From: Ascarosepion bandense
Lineage: Eukaryota > Mollusca > Cephalopoda > Sepiida > Sepiidae
Length of the DNA: 64,000 nt
NCBI GenBank assembly: GCA_037127315.1
Contig: JBBBDQ010000330.1
Location: 7,858,501 to 7,922,500 of the forward strand
Direction: 5' to 3'
A program made the position numbers and the translations under genes. The notes under the pieces were generated by a model. That model was not told where the DNA came from. It saw only the letters and a list, made by a program, of their open reading frames with translations, and made no database searches. Every line of letters begins with the position of its first letter. Positions within the stretch are counted from its first letter, which is position 1. Positions 20,223 through 31,548 of the stretch are shown here, piece after piece.

Positions 20223-23200
20223 TTTGACGGAAAATAACAGTATACAAGAAGCCAAGGAAGAAATAAAGAACCATCTAAGTTAAATACAAAATATTACAAT
20301 GGAGGAACGAGAACAGCTCCCAAAATTACAACCAACAATGCATAACCTCCGAACTATTAAACTCTACAATGCAGCACTCAAATTAATCTTGGATGAAGAC
20401 ACTTATACAAATCTCAATGAAGCAATAAATGCATCAGCAATAGCAGCAACAAAAAAATTGAACATCAAAATAAAAACAAGGCAGTCTCGCAGACACGAAG
20501 ATCCACCTTGGAAAAGAAAAATAGAAAAAGAAATCGAACAACTTAGAAGTGAACTATCAGTACTGGATGAACTGAGTAGAGGAATAAATGTAAGAACTAG
20601 GAAAAGCAGAAGAGTCGAAAGAAAATACAACATTAGAAATGAAAATGAAGTCCTATCAACTAAAGAAAAAATAAAGCAAAAAATGCAACTGAAGGCTCAA
20701 AGAATAAGACGCTATGAGAAAAGATCAAGATTTTACAGACAAAACAAGATTTTTCAAACCGATACAAAGAGATTTTACAGGGAAATAGGTAAAAAAAGAA
20801 TTGAAGTGACAGTCCCCCCCAGAATGGAAGAAGTTACACAGTTCTGGGAAAAGATATGGGCTTGTCCTAAAGAACATAGCAAGGAAGTACATTGGATTGC
20901 ACAAGAGATAGAACGAATGAAAAATAAACCAGAACAGACATGGGCTGGAATTACAGAAGAGGATGTTAAATTTGCACTAAAAAAAGCACACAATTGGAAA
21001 TTCCCAGGTATAGATAAAATTCCTATCTTTTGGCTATATTATTTAAATACAGCACATAAAAAACTAGCCAAAGAACTTCAAGAAATGGTTGACGATCCCA
21101 CTAAAATTCCTGCATGGATGACCAAAGGAATTACATTTCTTCATTTCTTCTACCCAAGAATGGTGACGCAAACAACCTGAAAAACTACAGACCAATTACA
21201 TGTCTTCCGACAACATATAAACTATTAACATCTATTTTAACAAAACAGACATATTTATTCTTAGAAAGAAATGACATGATACCGCTTGAACGAAAAGGGT
21301 GCAAACGTGGCTGTTATGGATGTAAAGACCAATTGCTAATTAACAAAATGATCCTGGAAATCTGCTACAGTACAAAGAAAAATCTTAGTACAGCCTGGAT
21401 AGACTATCGAAAGGCATTCGATAGTGTGCCACATGACTGGATTTTAAAGACTTTAAATATATACAAGATATCGCCCGTCATCATCAATTTCATCAAACAG
21501 TGCATGTCTATATGGAAAACAACCCTTTACCTCAATCATATAAATGGAACCTATAAGTCTGATGAAATAAACATCAAAAGAGGTATATTTCAAGGTGATT
21601 CTTTGTCTCCATTACTATTCTGCATATCATTAATAGCACTAACCAGTCAACTTAATAAGACAGAATGTGGTTATAAAATAGTCCAAAAGAAAATAAGCCA
21701 TCAATTTTACATGGATGACTTAAAGTTATATGCTAAGAATGATAATGAGCTAGAAGGTCTTCTGCAAACTGTAAAATGCTTCAGCGAAGACATTGGAATG
21801 AAATTCAATTTGAATAAATGTGCTAAAGCTACAGTTTTACGTGGATCAATACAAGAAACATCCTCAATTAGCTTAGACCCTGCTGTAACAATAAAAGAAT
21901 TGAAACCAGAAGAAGCTTATAAATACCTAGGTGTAAATGAGAGTGAAAACATTCACCATAAAAAAATGAAAGAAATAGTGCGTAAAGAGTACTATAGAAG
22001 GCTACGAATGATATTAAAAACTGAATTGAATTCTCAGAACAGAGTGATGGCCATTAATAACCTTGCAATCCCAGTTGTCCAATATAGCTTCAACATCTTA
22101 AACTGGACTCTAAACGATATCAGGCGAATGGATTCTAAAACAAGAAAGCTTCTTTCTAATCATAAGATGCATCATCCAAAGGCTGATGTAGACCGTCTAT
22201 ACATACCCCGTAAAGAAGGTGGAAGAGGTCTTATTCAGCTGGAATTGTCATACAAGACAACAACTATTGGCTGACTAACATACATAGAAACAACAAAGGA
22301 TTGGATGATACAATTAGTAAGGCAACATGAAGAAAGAAAGAAAAAATATTCAATAATAAAAGAAGGTAGTAAATACAAACAAGATTTACATTTAGTAGAT
22401 TCTGTAGAAAAGCAAAACAGAAGCCAAGAAACAACTATTGCGGCAAAAAATATGAAAATGAAATCCAAAGATAAAGCTCTTGAACAGATGAAACAGCGCT
22501 GGCAAGACAAACCTCTGCATGGCCAATATCCAGAATGTGCCAATAAATCCAATGTTGACAAAGTTAATACTCATCGATGGTTACATGCATCTTGATTAAA
22601 GTCTGAAACTGAAGGCTTTATTCTTGCAGCACAAGACCAAAGTCTTTTCACGAGAAACTTTCAGGCAAATATTATGCATAATAATATGGATCCAAAATGC
22701 AGGTTTTGTGATAAACACCAAGAAACAATAGACCACCTAATCTCGGGCTGTTCTGTGCTTGCCCCAAATGAATATAAAAATCGCCACGATAGAGTTGGGC
22801 AATATTTACATTGGACAATGTCCAAACATTATGGAAAGTCTGTGAACAAACACTGGTATGAACATCACCCAGCACCGGTTACAGAAATAGAAGATGTAAC
22901 CATTCTATGGGATTACACCATCTACACAGACAGAAAAATTGAAGTAAACAGGCCAGACATTATTGTTAAAAACCAGAAGGAGAAAACTTGTCTATTAATT
23001 GATATGGCTTGTCCAGCGGATTGTAACATAGCAATCAAGGAATTTGAAAAACTGTCAAAATATAAAGACCTGGAAATTGAAATAGAAAAAATGTGGAAAT
23101 TGAAAACAAGAGTTGTGCCAGTGATAGTAGGTGCACTTGGAATGATAAAAAATGGAACAAAACAACACATTGAAAGAATCCCTGGAAACCCCAGCTTAAG

Positions 23201-23420
23201 AGATATACAAAAAATTGTCTTATTAAGTACAGCCCACACACTAAGGAAAACTTTATCTATGTAATGCTGGGGATGATAGGGAAGATAGAAAAACATGAAA
23301 TGGAGTCATAACAACACGCCACGACCTGCCTTTGGTCTCCCCGCAGACTTGGTTGGTAGTGCGACCAAAGCAGAAATCGAAATATGATGAAAAATGACAT
23401 AATAATTATAATAATAAAAC
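20223..23420 (+). mobile_element. R4/Dong-like non-LTR retrotransposon
   Basis: One element whose coding part is described separately. Its 3' UTR (23265-23410) is nearly identical to the truncated copy upstream, and it ends in a TAATAATTATAATAATAAAA-type tail. The 5' end is uncertain: about 75 bases separate the upstream copy's TAA tail from the first usable ATG. The flanking TAA repeats recall Dong of Bombyx mori, reported to insert in TAA repeats. Confidence 0.75.
20299..23264 (+). pseudogene. Dong/R4-like RT with restriction-like endonuclease, broken ORF
   Basis: The single ORF of an R2-group LINE. It copies element RNA at a nick made by its own C-terminal endonuclease. The basic N-terminal part (20299-21130) leads into RT motifs NYRPITCLP (near 21190), FDSVPHDW (near 21420), GIFQGDSLSPLLF (near 21582) and the active site YMDD (near 21707). 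After an RLYIPRKEGGRGL block (near 22195) come a CX2CX8HX4C zinc motif (CRFC...H...C, about 22700-22750) and the PD...D nuclease motif (NRPD, IDMACPAD, about 22947-23020). Breaks: an 8-base tandem duplication (21135-21142 and 21143-21150) shifts the frame, and two in-frame TGA codons lie at 22272-22274 and 22593-22595. After the duplication everything stays in one frame. The length, about 990 codons, fits the family. Inactive as written. Confidence 0.85.
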
Positions 23421-23818
23421 TTTATTTACGGAATCGTTGTTTTCACAATTTCAATAAAACATAACGCAGATAAAATATTAAAATGTGTTTTTAAAAATTG
23501 TTATATAAAGTAAAATTGTTATAAATAAACTTCAAAAAGACTGTTCAAAAATTCATTATATATTCGCGGAACAAGCTGGATTATTTTTTTCTGATTTAAT
23601 CTGTAGACGTACAGAAAGAAATAATCTTATGTGAATGTATAAAAGATTCATTTTAGCTACGCCCATTCCACTTAATCAATTATAAGCTCTCGGAAGGACC
23701 ATGACTCGATTATTATCACTCTTTACCACTCCGCCATTACGCTTACGTGCCGCGTAGGAAATAAACAGCTTCAAAAACGTTTAAATTTATCGAACTACTT
23801 TTAATACGACAATATTTT
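23421..23818. other. Spacer without recognised feature
   Basis: AT-rich sequence at first, then more complex sequence at 23640-23780. No repeat family from this window matches and no ORF is recognisable. Confidence 0.4.
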
Positions 23819-24735
23819 GATAGACTAAACAAACGCCCGGTTCACACTCCACCCACGTCTATTGAACAGGTGAAGAGGCTCATCCCTTGTTTCCTGTTTA
23901 GGATGCGGTTTTCGGTTTTCTCTTTTTCAGTCTTCTCACTTTTTTTTTTCAATTGGAGTAGATAGACTAAACTATCGCCCGGTTCACACTCCACCCACGA
24001 CTATTGAACAGGTGAAGAGGCTCATCCCTTGTTTCCTGTTTAGGAAGTGATTTCCGGCTTTCTCTCTTCCAATCTTTTCACTCTTTTCTTTTTTTTTTCA
24101 ATTGGAGTAGATAGACTAAACTATCGCTCGGTTCACACTCCACCCACGTCTATTGAACAGGTGAAGAGGCTCATCCCTTGTTTCCTGTTTAGGAAGTGAT
24201 TTCCGGCTTTCTCTCTTCCAATCTTTTCACTCTTTTCTTTTTTTTTTCAATTGGAGTAGATAGACTAAACAATCGCTCGGTTCACACTCCACCCACGTCT
24301 ATTGAACAGGTGAAGAGGCTCATCCCTTGTTTCCTGTTTAGGATGCGGTTTCCGGTTTTCTCTTTTTCAATCTTCTCACTCTTTTTTTTTCAATTGGAGT
24401 AGATAGACTAAACTATCACCCGGTTCACACTCCACCCACGTCTATTGAACAGGTGAAGAGGCTCATCCCTTGTTTCCTGTTTAGGAAGTGATTTCCGGCT
24501 TTCTCTCTTCCAATCTTTTCACTCTTTTCTTTTTTTTTTCAATTGGAGTAGATAGACTAAACTATCGCCCGGTTCACACTCCACCCACGTCTATTGAAAA
24601 GGTGAAGAGGCTCATCCCTTGTTTCCTGTTTAGGATGTGGTTTCCAGCTTTGTCTTTTTCAATCTTTTCATTCTTACGTTGCGCCCTGTGCATCAGTAGC
24701 GTTACCGCCTTGCTCGGAGTGATATGATTAAAAAA
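23819..24735 (+). repeat. Six-copy tandem array of a LINE 3' UTR segment
   Basis: Units start with GATAGACTAAAC at 23819, 23961, 24110, 24259, 24402 and 24551. Lengths are 142, 149, 149, 143 and 149. Two unit types are mixed: a shorter one with GATGCGGTTT and a longer one with GAAGTGATTTCCGGC. The last unit runs into a CR1-like LINE terminus (24664-24735: GCGCCCTGTGCATCAG...GATATGATTAAAAAAA), so the array appears to be an expansion inside a LINE 3' UTR. Confidence 0.88.
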
Positions 24736-24789
24736 AAAATTGTTTATATCATTATTACAGCGTATGCAAGACACAGAAAAAGTACGAAT

Positions 24790-25459
24790 GTATAGCGTGT
24801 CAGAGAAAAGGGAAAAAGCGACTTGGCTCCGCACAGCAGCGGGTATCATTACTTTTTCTGTCTGTCGTGTCCCTTCAGGGTGTTGGCGATCATAGCTCTC
24901 CATAACTTTTTGTCCTTTACAGCCCTTAATTAATTTTGTCGTTTTGTTATCTCTCCTAAACCCTGTTCTACCATCCATGTACTCAACTTGCTATGTAGGT
25001 CATGCTTTGTTTTCCTCTTCGCCACTTGCCTTCAATCTATCCTGTGAGTACCAAATTTTCCAAGCTCACTTTTCTCATTATAAACTAGAAATTTCAACTC
25101 TGTCTTCCTGACGCTAAATATAAGTGTTCTTTTTGTATCCAGTTTCTCTAAATATTAATTTCTGTTGCGTCAAGTCTCTTCTTCATCTATGAGCAGATTG
25201 TTCAGCATTCACTCTCATATAGGAGGCTGATATTACATAACAGTTCATTACTCGTTTTATTTATTTATAACGAAATTTTCCTTTCTTAATACGTTGGTTA
25301 GCTTCTGAAAGGCATCTTTCTCTACCCAAATGCGTCTTCAGCGTAGTTCCTCCCGTCCTCTGTTAAAACATATTCCAGATATTTAGAGTTTTGTGTTTGC
25401 TTGATTTTGTTATCATCAATTTGTAATTTGCACGTTGGGCTGTTCCGTTTGATAACAAC
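24790..25459 (-). mobile_element. RTE LINE, C-terminal half (downstream part of a split copy)
   Basis: Read from 25459 downward in shifting frames: MVVIKRNSPTCKLQI, a KYLEYVLTEDGR piece, KDAFQKL, LLYESEC, KKRLDATEI, and finally KDKKLWRAMIANTLKGHDR near 24860. These are the standard closing segments of RTE-type proteins. The upstream part of the same copy appears to continue at 40380-40560, displaced by the provirus and the minisatellite. Confidence 0.8.
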
Positions 25460-26195
25460 TGTACTACCCCAAAGGTCCGTCCTAACAATTTCTCCGGCGG
25501 CCGTTCTCCACGCTGTGTTATTGCCGGGAATTTGTTGAAAATGTCGGCCGGACAGCTGGGGGTACAAGATTGACTATAAGGAACGAACTTCCACAATTTG
25601 GATGAGTTGAAAAGGATGCTTTATTCGTTTAAGTTAGCCTTGTCGGTTGGGGCAGGCGAATGTGACACACAGCTCTAACTCCAATTAATGGAGATCAACA
25701 AACCCAAACTGAACGAAACAAGACGAACGGAGATCCTTACTTCAAGCTCGCACCCGGCTGACTCCTTTCACCTAACTAGTCTTAACTCTCAACTTCACTT
25801 GTTAACTGACTCTATTTATTTAATATGAATCCGGAAATCCGGAAATGCTTTAGACCACCGGTGACAAACACCGGCGACTGTAAGTCTGAAATTTCAGTTA
25901 TCTTTTTTTTTTTATCTTAATAAGGCTTCCGCCGGAAAAGGCTTAATGTGTGGTCAAGATACAGTAAAGGACAGCCTTTGACCGGGTCATCGAAAACCTA
26001 CCCGCTGACCTTTATCACTGAGTCAAATATTTACCGGAGGACAATTTTCCTCATAAAAGAAAAAGCGTTTATTTATTTTTTTCCTCTTCTTTTTCACTTT
26101 TGTTAAATATGTTTTTAAACTATTTTCTATTCTAATTTATTTTCTATTTTAATCTATTATAATAAAATACATATATGTCTAGTTATCGTGTCACA
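25460..26195 (-). repeat. 3' LTR of the provirus
   Basis: 736 bases, TG...CA ended on both strands. A - strand AATAAA (25620-25625) lies late in the LTR and is a likely polyadenylation signal. It lacks one 8-9 base ATCCGGAA-type unit present in the other LTR near 35637-35655. Confidence 0.93.
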
Positions 26196-26211
26196 TTACC
26201 TCCCCCAACGG
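26196..26211 (-). promoter_or_regulatory. Polypurine tract
   Basis: Read on the - strand: TTGGGGGAGGTAA directly abutting the TG of the 3' LTR. This is the expected plus-strand primer for reverse transcription. Confidence 0.85.
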
Positions 26212-27755
26212 ATCTTGTCATTTATGTCAATAAATTACAATAAACAAAACAAAAACAAACATGACACGATGCTTCATCATGTCGGTACGCCATCACCAAC
26301 AAAAATTATTTTGATCCCCCAGGGATATTCTCCTCCTCTCCACAAACATCAATCAGGAAATTTCTTATTAATCCATACCATTTCTTTGTATTTCCTCAAC
26401 ACATTTTTCTTATTTCAACAACCAATTCCTCAATTTTTGTCTTCGTAGCCGGTGGCATCAATGAATCCACGCAGTTGGTTTATCGCTACGTATGAGGGTC
26501 AATTAACGAACACCTTTTTCAAATTTGTGTTTTGCTTTCTGCTTTACTTCTTCTCTTCTATTCCTGAGGAGACTCCACTCTTCGTTAATTCATCTCCTGT
26601 TACCATTTTCCAGCCATAAGTCTCTGAGCCTTTCCTGCACCCCCCCCCCCAATGAAACCTTATCATGATGGAAGTTTGCTGAGGACGTCACCTCCCAATG
26701 GGGTCAATGGCGCCCGAAAAATGATTGAAGCATAGTTTACACAATAAATTCAAGAGAGGGGTGTTTCCACCCTCTCTCCCAAAGAAGAAAAGAAATTAAA
26801 AAAAAATTAATTAACACAAGGTGACAAAATAGTCATAACTCTGAGCAAGTCTATAAATATAGGAGCGATGTAACTGCTCCTCATTATCAGTCTCTTTTTT
26901 TTTTTTTTTTTTACTATTTAAAGTTCTCCAGATATAGTCCATTTTCCCTTCTTTCTTTTTTTTTCTTTTAAACAAAACAACAAAAAAAGTAAATAAATGT
27001 TCCTAAAATGTTTCTTTCTGTTTTTTCTCAATCATCATCCTTTTTTTCTTCTTTCAAACAAAACAACAAAAAAAAACGTAATTAAATGTCTCTAAAATGT
27101 TTCTGTTTTTCTCAAAAAATATATTTTTCACACCATCATCCTTTTTTCTTTTTTCTTCCAAAACATATTTTTGTCCTTGTTGTACACACCCACTTAGTTT
27201 TTCTCTCTCTCATTTTTTTTTAACGTACACACACTATTCTTTTACCCCCCTTTTTTTTCAAACAGTCCTTTTTCATTCTTCTCTTTTTTTTTCACACCGT
27301 TTGCGTTGATCTCTCTTTTTCTTTTCAAAATTCATACCTTTTTATCGCAAAATAGTCACACATTTTTTCCAATCCATTTTTTTTTTCGTACACATCTTTT
27401 TCGCATTATCAATCTCTTTTTCAACCAAACATATTCCATTTTCTTTTCTTTTTTTTCTTTTGAACAAAACAACTAAAAAAGTCAATAAATGTTTCTAAAA
27501 CACTTCTTTTTGTTTTTCTCAAAAATATTTTTTTTCAATCATCATCATTTTTTTCTTTTTCAAAACATTTTTGTCGTTGTTGTACACACTCACTTAGTTT
27601 TTCTCTTTCTCACTTTTTTTTTCACATATAGTACTTTTTTTTTTTTCAAGCACTCTCATTTTTTTTAATGTGCATGCTCCTGGAACACCCTGTCCATTAG
27701 AAGGAAGAGGAATATGGAATATCAGTCTTTTTTTTCATTTTTTTTTTTTTTTTTT
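26212..27755 (-). other. Non-coding A/G-rich 3' region of the provirus
   Basis: No ORF. On the + strand it is extremely T/C-rich from about 26890 to 27760. A degenerate repeat of about 90-100 bases (TTTTCTTTTAAACAAAACAA, then AAATGTTTCTAAAA, then TCATCATC) recurs near 26960, 27045 and 27450. It may contain long-read homopolymer errors. Confidence 0.7.
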
Positions 27756-29711
27756 TTAAACCTCCAATCGTACGGTCGATAGTTGCAACCGTTCCTCTGC
27801 CTGGGTCCCTTTCTCAGGACCAGTTTTTTCAGGGTTCTCTGTCCCTTGGGTCTCCGTGGTTTCAACAGGCGATCCACCCTTTTTGCTATTCAGTCCTCTC
27901 GCCGGCATAATTTTCCTACATCTTTTTAACCACTGCCTTCCCCAAACTACTTGGATTATTATTATTATTATCCCCACCAAAACACATTCCCCAACTGATA
28001 ACAAGGCTACGGATTTAGTGGTCCAACTCCCCTGGGGGATAACTTCCCCGTCTATTGTCTTTAGTTGATCAACTAAGTCTTGTAAATTAATTCGTTCTAT
28101 TTTTTCTAATAGTTGTGGGAGTTTCCTTGCAGTAACATTCAACGACGTTCTAACGAGAGGTTTCCATAAGTCTGTCCAACGAGCCGATGTGATGTTCGAG
28201 AGAGCGAGGAAAGAATCTCTAGATTCAAATTTCTCTTCCGCTTGGTAAAAAGGCGGAAGTGTGATAGACGTACCGAAAGCTGTGCACCCCATAGGTAAGC
28301 TTATGATAGATAGGGGCGGAGAGGCTGTGATGGTTAGTGTTGGCCTCCCTTTGCATACCTGGGACAAATCTAACTTTGTCTCCAACGCTATCGCCCACAC
28401 CCCGTCTGACAAGCCTATTGCTTGTGGCATCAATTTGCTTTTTGATACCTCTATGTTGCAGGTTTGTTTAATCTCCTCCTTGTTCCCATTAAATAACCCA
28501 AGCAAACAAGTTTGATGCTCTCCAGTGCCATATATAGGACTCCTTGAGGAGCATGTTCCCAGCATGTCTATTCTGCATTTCTCTGCTTCCACTGCAGTGA
28601 GCAGCATGAACTTGGTCCTAGCTAGGTTCAAGGCTATATATTCTGCTTCTATCTTATATTTAGCAATTACTCCTAGCTCCTGTTTTGTTCCAGGGTAGGG
28701 GATGGGTAAATTAATTGCCTGGAAAACTTCAAATATACTCCCTCTGTTTAATAGCGGTATTGGTACTAAGGCTAACAACTTATCGTTTTCTATTAGCGTA
28801 ACACAACCCAGGGAGCTATAGTAGCGCCACAATTCCATGTTGGGATCAGCGGGCAACCGAAACTGATGAGGAAGTTCAGTTTGAATCCCCAGCAAGATAT
28901 CTCTGAGGTGACCGGGAGTTACAATACTAGGTGACAGATGTCCTAGGGAGAGCATGTCTAATTGAGCACCAACATGCTCGAGAGACAACTGCAAGGACTG
29001 CGAGGCCTTTCGCAATCTGTTGATGGCCATGAGCAATTGTAGAAATTGTGCCACAAAGCCCCCGAGTTCCTACAGCTCGGCCGACATGGAATGGGTCACT
29101 TGGCCCAATTCATTCTGTATGTCTAGTACGTTCTTTATCAGCCGATTGATGGTCTGCCTATTTTTTGCCAAGTCTATCCTGGTAACATTTAAAATCGATA
29201 AACTATTCCTTGTCTGTTTCTCAAGGCTTCTTTGACCTTCCCCTATTGCTGCTAATTTCCTTCTGATAGTTTCCAAGTCGGCTCCGGTTACCGTTCCAAA
29301 AAGCACACTAAGTGCCTTACCTACAATTGGTAAGACTGACCTTTTTTTTCTAGATTCAAGTAACTTCAGTCCCCCCAGATAGTCTCTCATAGTGCCCCAG
29401 TGCAACTCCAATGCAATTATTTCCTGCCTAAGCGAATACATGAGGTTATGATAGTTCCTCTTATCAGAGTAATAATTTACAGCGATGTGTTCACCTATTG
29501 TTTTTGCTTTCTGTATCTCCAAACCCAACCCGTCCAATAATCCGTTATATGGCTTCAGGTCGATCATCAACGTGATGACCCATTTTGATCTGGTAACGAC
29601 AACTTCCGCAGTCTTTTTGAAAAGGGTGTTCTCGCTATGTCGCAAGGCAACGGTTGACGCAACAAGGACGAGCAGCAACAGAATCCCAACGCTGTCCATC
29701 CTGAAACACAA
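27756..29711 (-). pseudogene. env-like gene (baculovirus F / errantivirus type), one in-frame stop
   Basis: The envelope glycoprotein of an endogenous retrovirus-like element; in the errantivirus and baculovirus F family such proteins mediate membrane fusion. Visible order: a hydrophobic signal peptide at residues about 7-22, a furin-type RKKR at residues 121-124, directly followed by a hydrophobic glycine-containing segment resembling a fusion peptide, then coiled-coil-prone sequence. An in-frame TAG (29070-29072) interrupts the gene, and the same frame continues to 27756. The distal part has many cysteines, NXT/NXS glycosylation sites, a hydrophobic anchor about 60-85 residues before the end, and a charged cytoplasmic tail. 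Total about 650 codons, close to the family's usual size. The family call rests on this layout and the sequence around the cleavage site, not on a search. The stop makes this copy defective unless read through. Confidence 0.75.
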
Positions 29712-29859
29712 TGGGGAGCCCGGTTACGGTAGTGAAAATGAATATGAATAATAGCACCCCCCCAAAAAAAAATTTTAGGCTAGGCTAAAACCAATATATC
29801 TTAAACCCCATTCTACCTTCCCCTTCTGTCTATTAACCTCCTGAAGGTTTCTATCGATC

Positions 29860-29860
<1 letters not shown>

Positions 29861-29922
<62 letters not shown>
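29861..29922. repeat. (GA)n microsatellite inside the provirus
   Basis: About 30 GA units in the gap between the pol stop (29952) and env start (29711). It is polymorphic-prone and could have altered env leader spacing. Confidence 0.9.
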
Positions 29923-29925
<3 letters not shown>

Positions 29926-29951
29926 TCTCCGTTCTTGGCTGAAGAAATAGT

Positions 29952-30997
29952 CTAGCTAGTGCTTTTTCCTAGTCCAATCTCGTCTCGTAACCTAGACTGT
30001 ATCCTACTCAAGGGCACATCATCCTCGTCGTCATCACCCCCATTCTCCTCCGTATGAGAGGATTGCTTATTGTTTGACCTTAGTTCTGCCAAAGGGATGT
30101 CGTCCTCCGAATCCCACTCTTCGTGGTCCTGTTGAGGCGAATAAGGGTTCTCTCCGGAGTGGCAATAACCTTCAGTAAATTTTATGAAGGTTCTCTCCGA
30201 CTCCAAGTCCTCGATATCGGATTCTCGATCTGAGGTGGGAGCCGCCAATATTGATGGTCTGATTGGTCTTTCACCACTCTCCATCGTGGGTGTTTCCCAG
30301 CTTCGGAGTTCAGCCAACTTTAAATCATTGGCATGCGCCCTCTTGATTTTTCCACCAAGCTGGTCCCAAATTACGAATGTAACTGGCCCTGTTTGTTCAA
30401 TTCTATAGTAAGGCTTCCATTTCAGATCTAATTTGCCTTGTCTAACATGCTTCTTGTAATACACTGGGTCTCCGACTCTTAATTTTACTTCTCGACGGTT
30501 TTTGTTAACAGTGTGGTTCCTCCTCTTTTGAGCCCGTTTAATTCTCCGTTGAGCTTGGACGAAGATTTTGTGTTGTTGTTCGATTATAAGACGATGGTGA
30601 TCTTCGCCCATGTACCTTCTACGAGGCTTCAACAGATTATCTACCGGCAGAATCACGTCGCGTCCAAATAGCATATAATATGGCGAGTATTCTGTTGTCT
30701 CGCACATAGAAAATCTCACTGCTGCTAATGCTTGACTTAAATACAGATCCCAGTTCTCATTCTCCCCCATGGCTAATTTAGCTAAAATATTACCTAAGGA
30801 TCGGTGGAAGCGTCCTACCTTCGCGTTGCTCTGCGGGTGGTATGGAGATGTGGTTATGTGCTTTATATTCAAACTGTTGAGAGTCTCCCTCATTATCTCA
30901 TTGACGTTTTCGGTTCCATTATCTGTCACTAATTCTAAGGGGGGCCCCATATCTTGGGAATATCTCTGTCAGAACTAAATTGGCTACCGTCTGAGCC
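29952..30997 (-). pseudogene. Integrase catalytic core and C-terminal domain (pol, last part)
   Basis: The C-terminal half of the pol integrase, which joins element DNA to the host chromosome. Sequence includes LVTDNGTEN (second catalytic Asp), SPYHPQSN, and a GPY/F-type module (KPYYRIEQTGPVTFVI), then a long acidic tail. The place expected for the catalytic Glu reads KVGRFHR instead of the usual KVERFHR, so the DDE triad is broken by Glu to Gly. A one-base length change in the G4C6 run around 30940-30950 shifts the frame between the AQTVANL segment and the rest. The region starts just after the 203-base insertion. Confidence 0.85.
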
Positions 30998-31020
30998 TTT
31001 TTATCTTTTACGGCATATGC

Positions 31021-31246
31021 TGTTCCTTCAGGGCATCAAAGGATCTTTGGCAATCTTCCGTCCATTTGAACCTGGCATATTTTTTTGTCAATGCTATAAG
31101 TGGTGTGGCAATCCTAGAGAATCCCGGAATAAACCTTCGGTAGTACCCTATTGCCCCTATAAAGCCCCTAACCTGCCTAATCGTTTTTGGTGCAGGCATT
31201 GTCCTGATCACCTCAACTTTATCTTTTTATCTTTTACGGCATATGC
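31021..31246 (-). repeat. Copied RT fragment inserted in integrase, flanked by a 23-base direct repeat
   Basis: Positions 31019-31223 are identical over 205 bases to 32307-32511 (the RT/RNaseH junction of the same element) in the same orientation. The integrase segment at 30998-31020 is repeated at 31224-31246, exactly flanking the copy. The insert adds 226 bases and puts a stop after the integrase DWLTNW segment. Confidence 0.93.
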
Positions 31247-31548
31247 CAGTTGGTAAGCCAGTCGACAAAGCTGACTATGTAATTGTTTCCGCGAGGGGTT
31301 TCGCCATATGGCCCTGAAATATCTAAGCTAACTTTCTGAAAAGGATAGGCTGGAGTGTCTGTTTCCACAAGAGGCCCTATCGTATGGTTATCGGCTCTGA
31401 CCTGACATGTGATGCAGCTATTCACATATGCAGTCACTTCTTTGTACAGAGCCGGCCAGTAATATTTCCTACTGATAAGTCCGTACGTTTTATCTATGCC
31501 CATGTGCTCCAGGGTGTCGTGATGCTGCGATAGTATCCTACTTCGGAG
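31247..31548 (-). pseudogene. Integrase N-terminal zinc domain and first catalytic Asp
   Basis: The HHCC zinc finger (QHHDTLEH...CITC) and the first part of the core (VSLDISGPYG) stay in the same frame as the RT upstream. An in-frame TAA at 31549-31551 separates them. The segment runs into the inserted RT fragment near 31246. Confidence 0.85.

Noticed and set aside
27756..29711. Host gene interpretation of the env-like frames
   Set aside because: They lie between pol and the 3' LTR on the same strand and within the target duplication, so they belong to the provirus.
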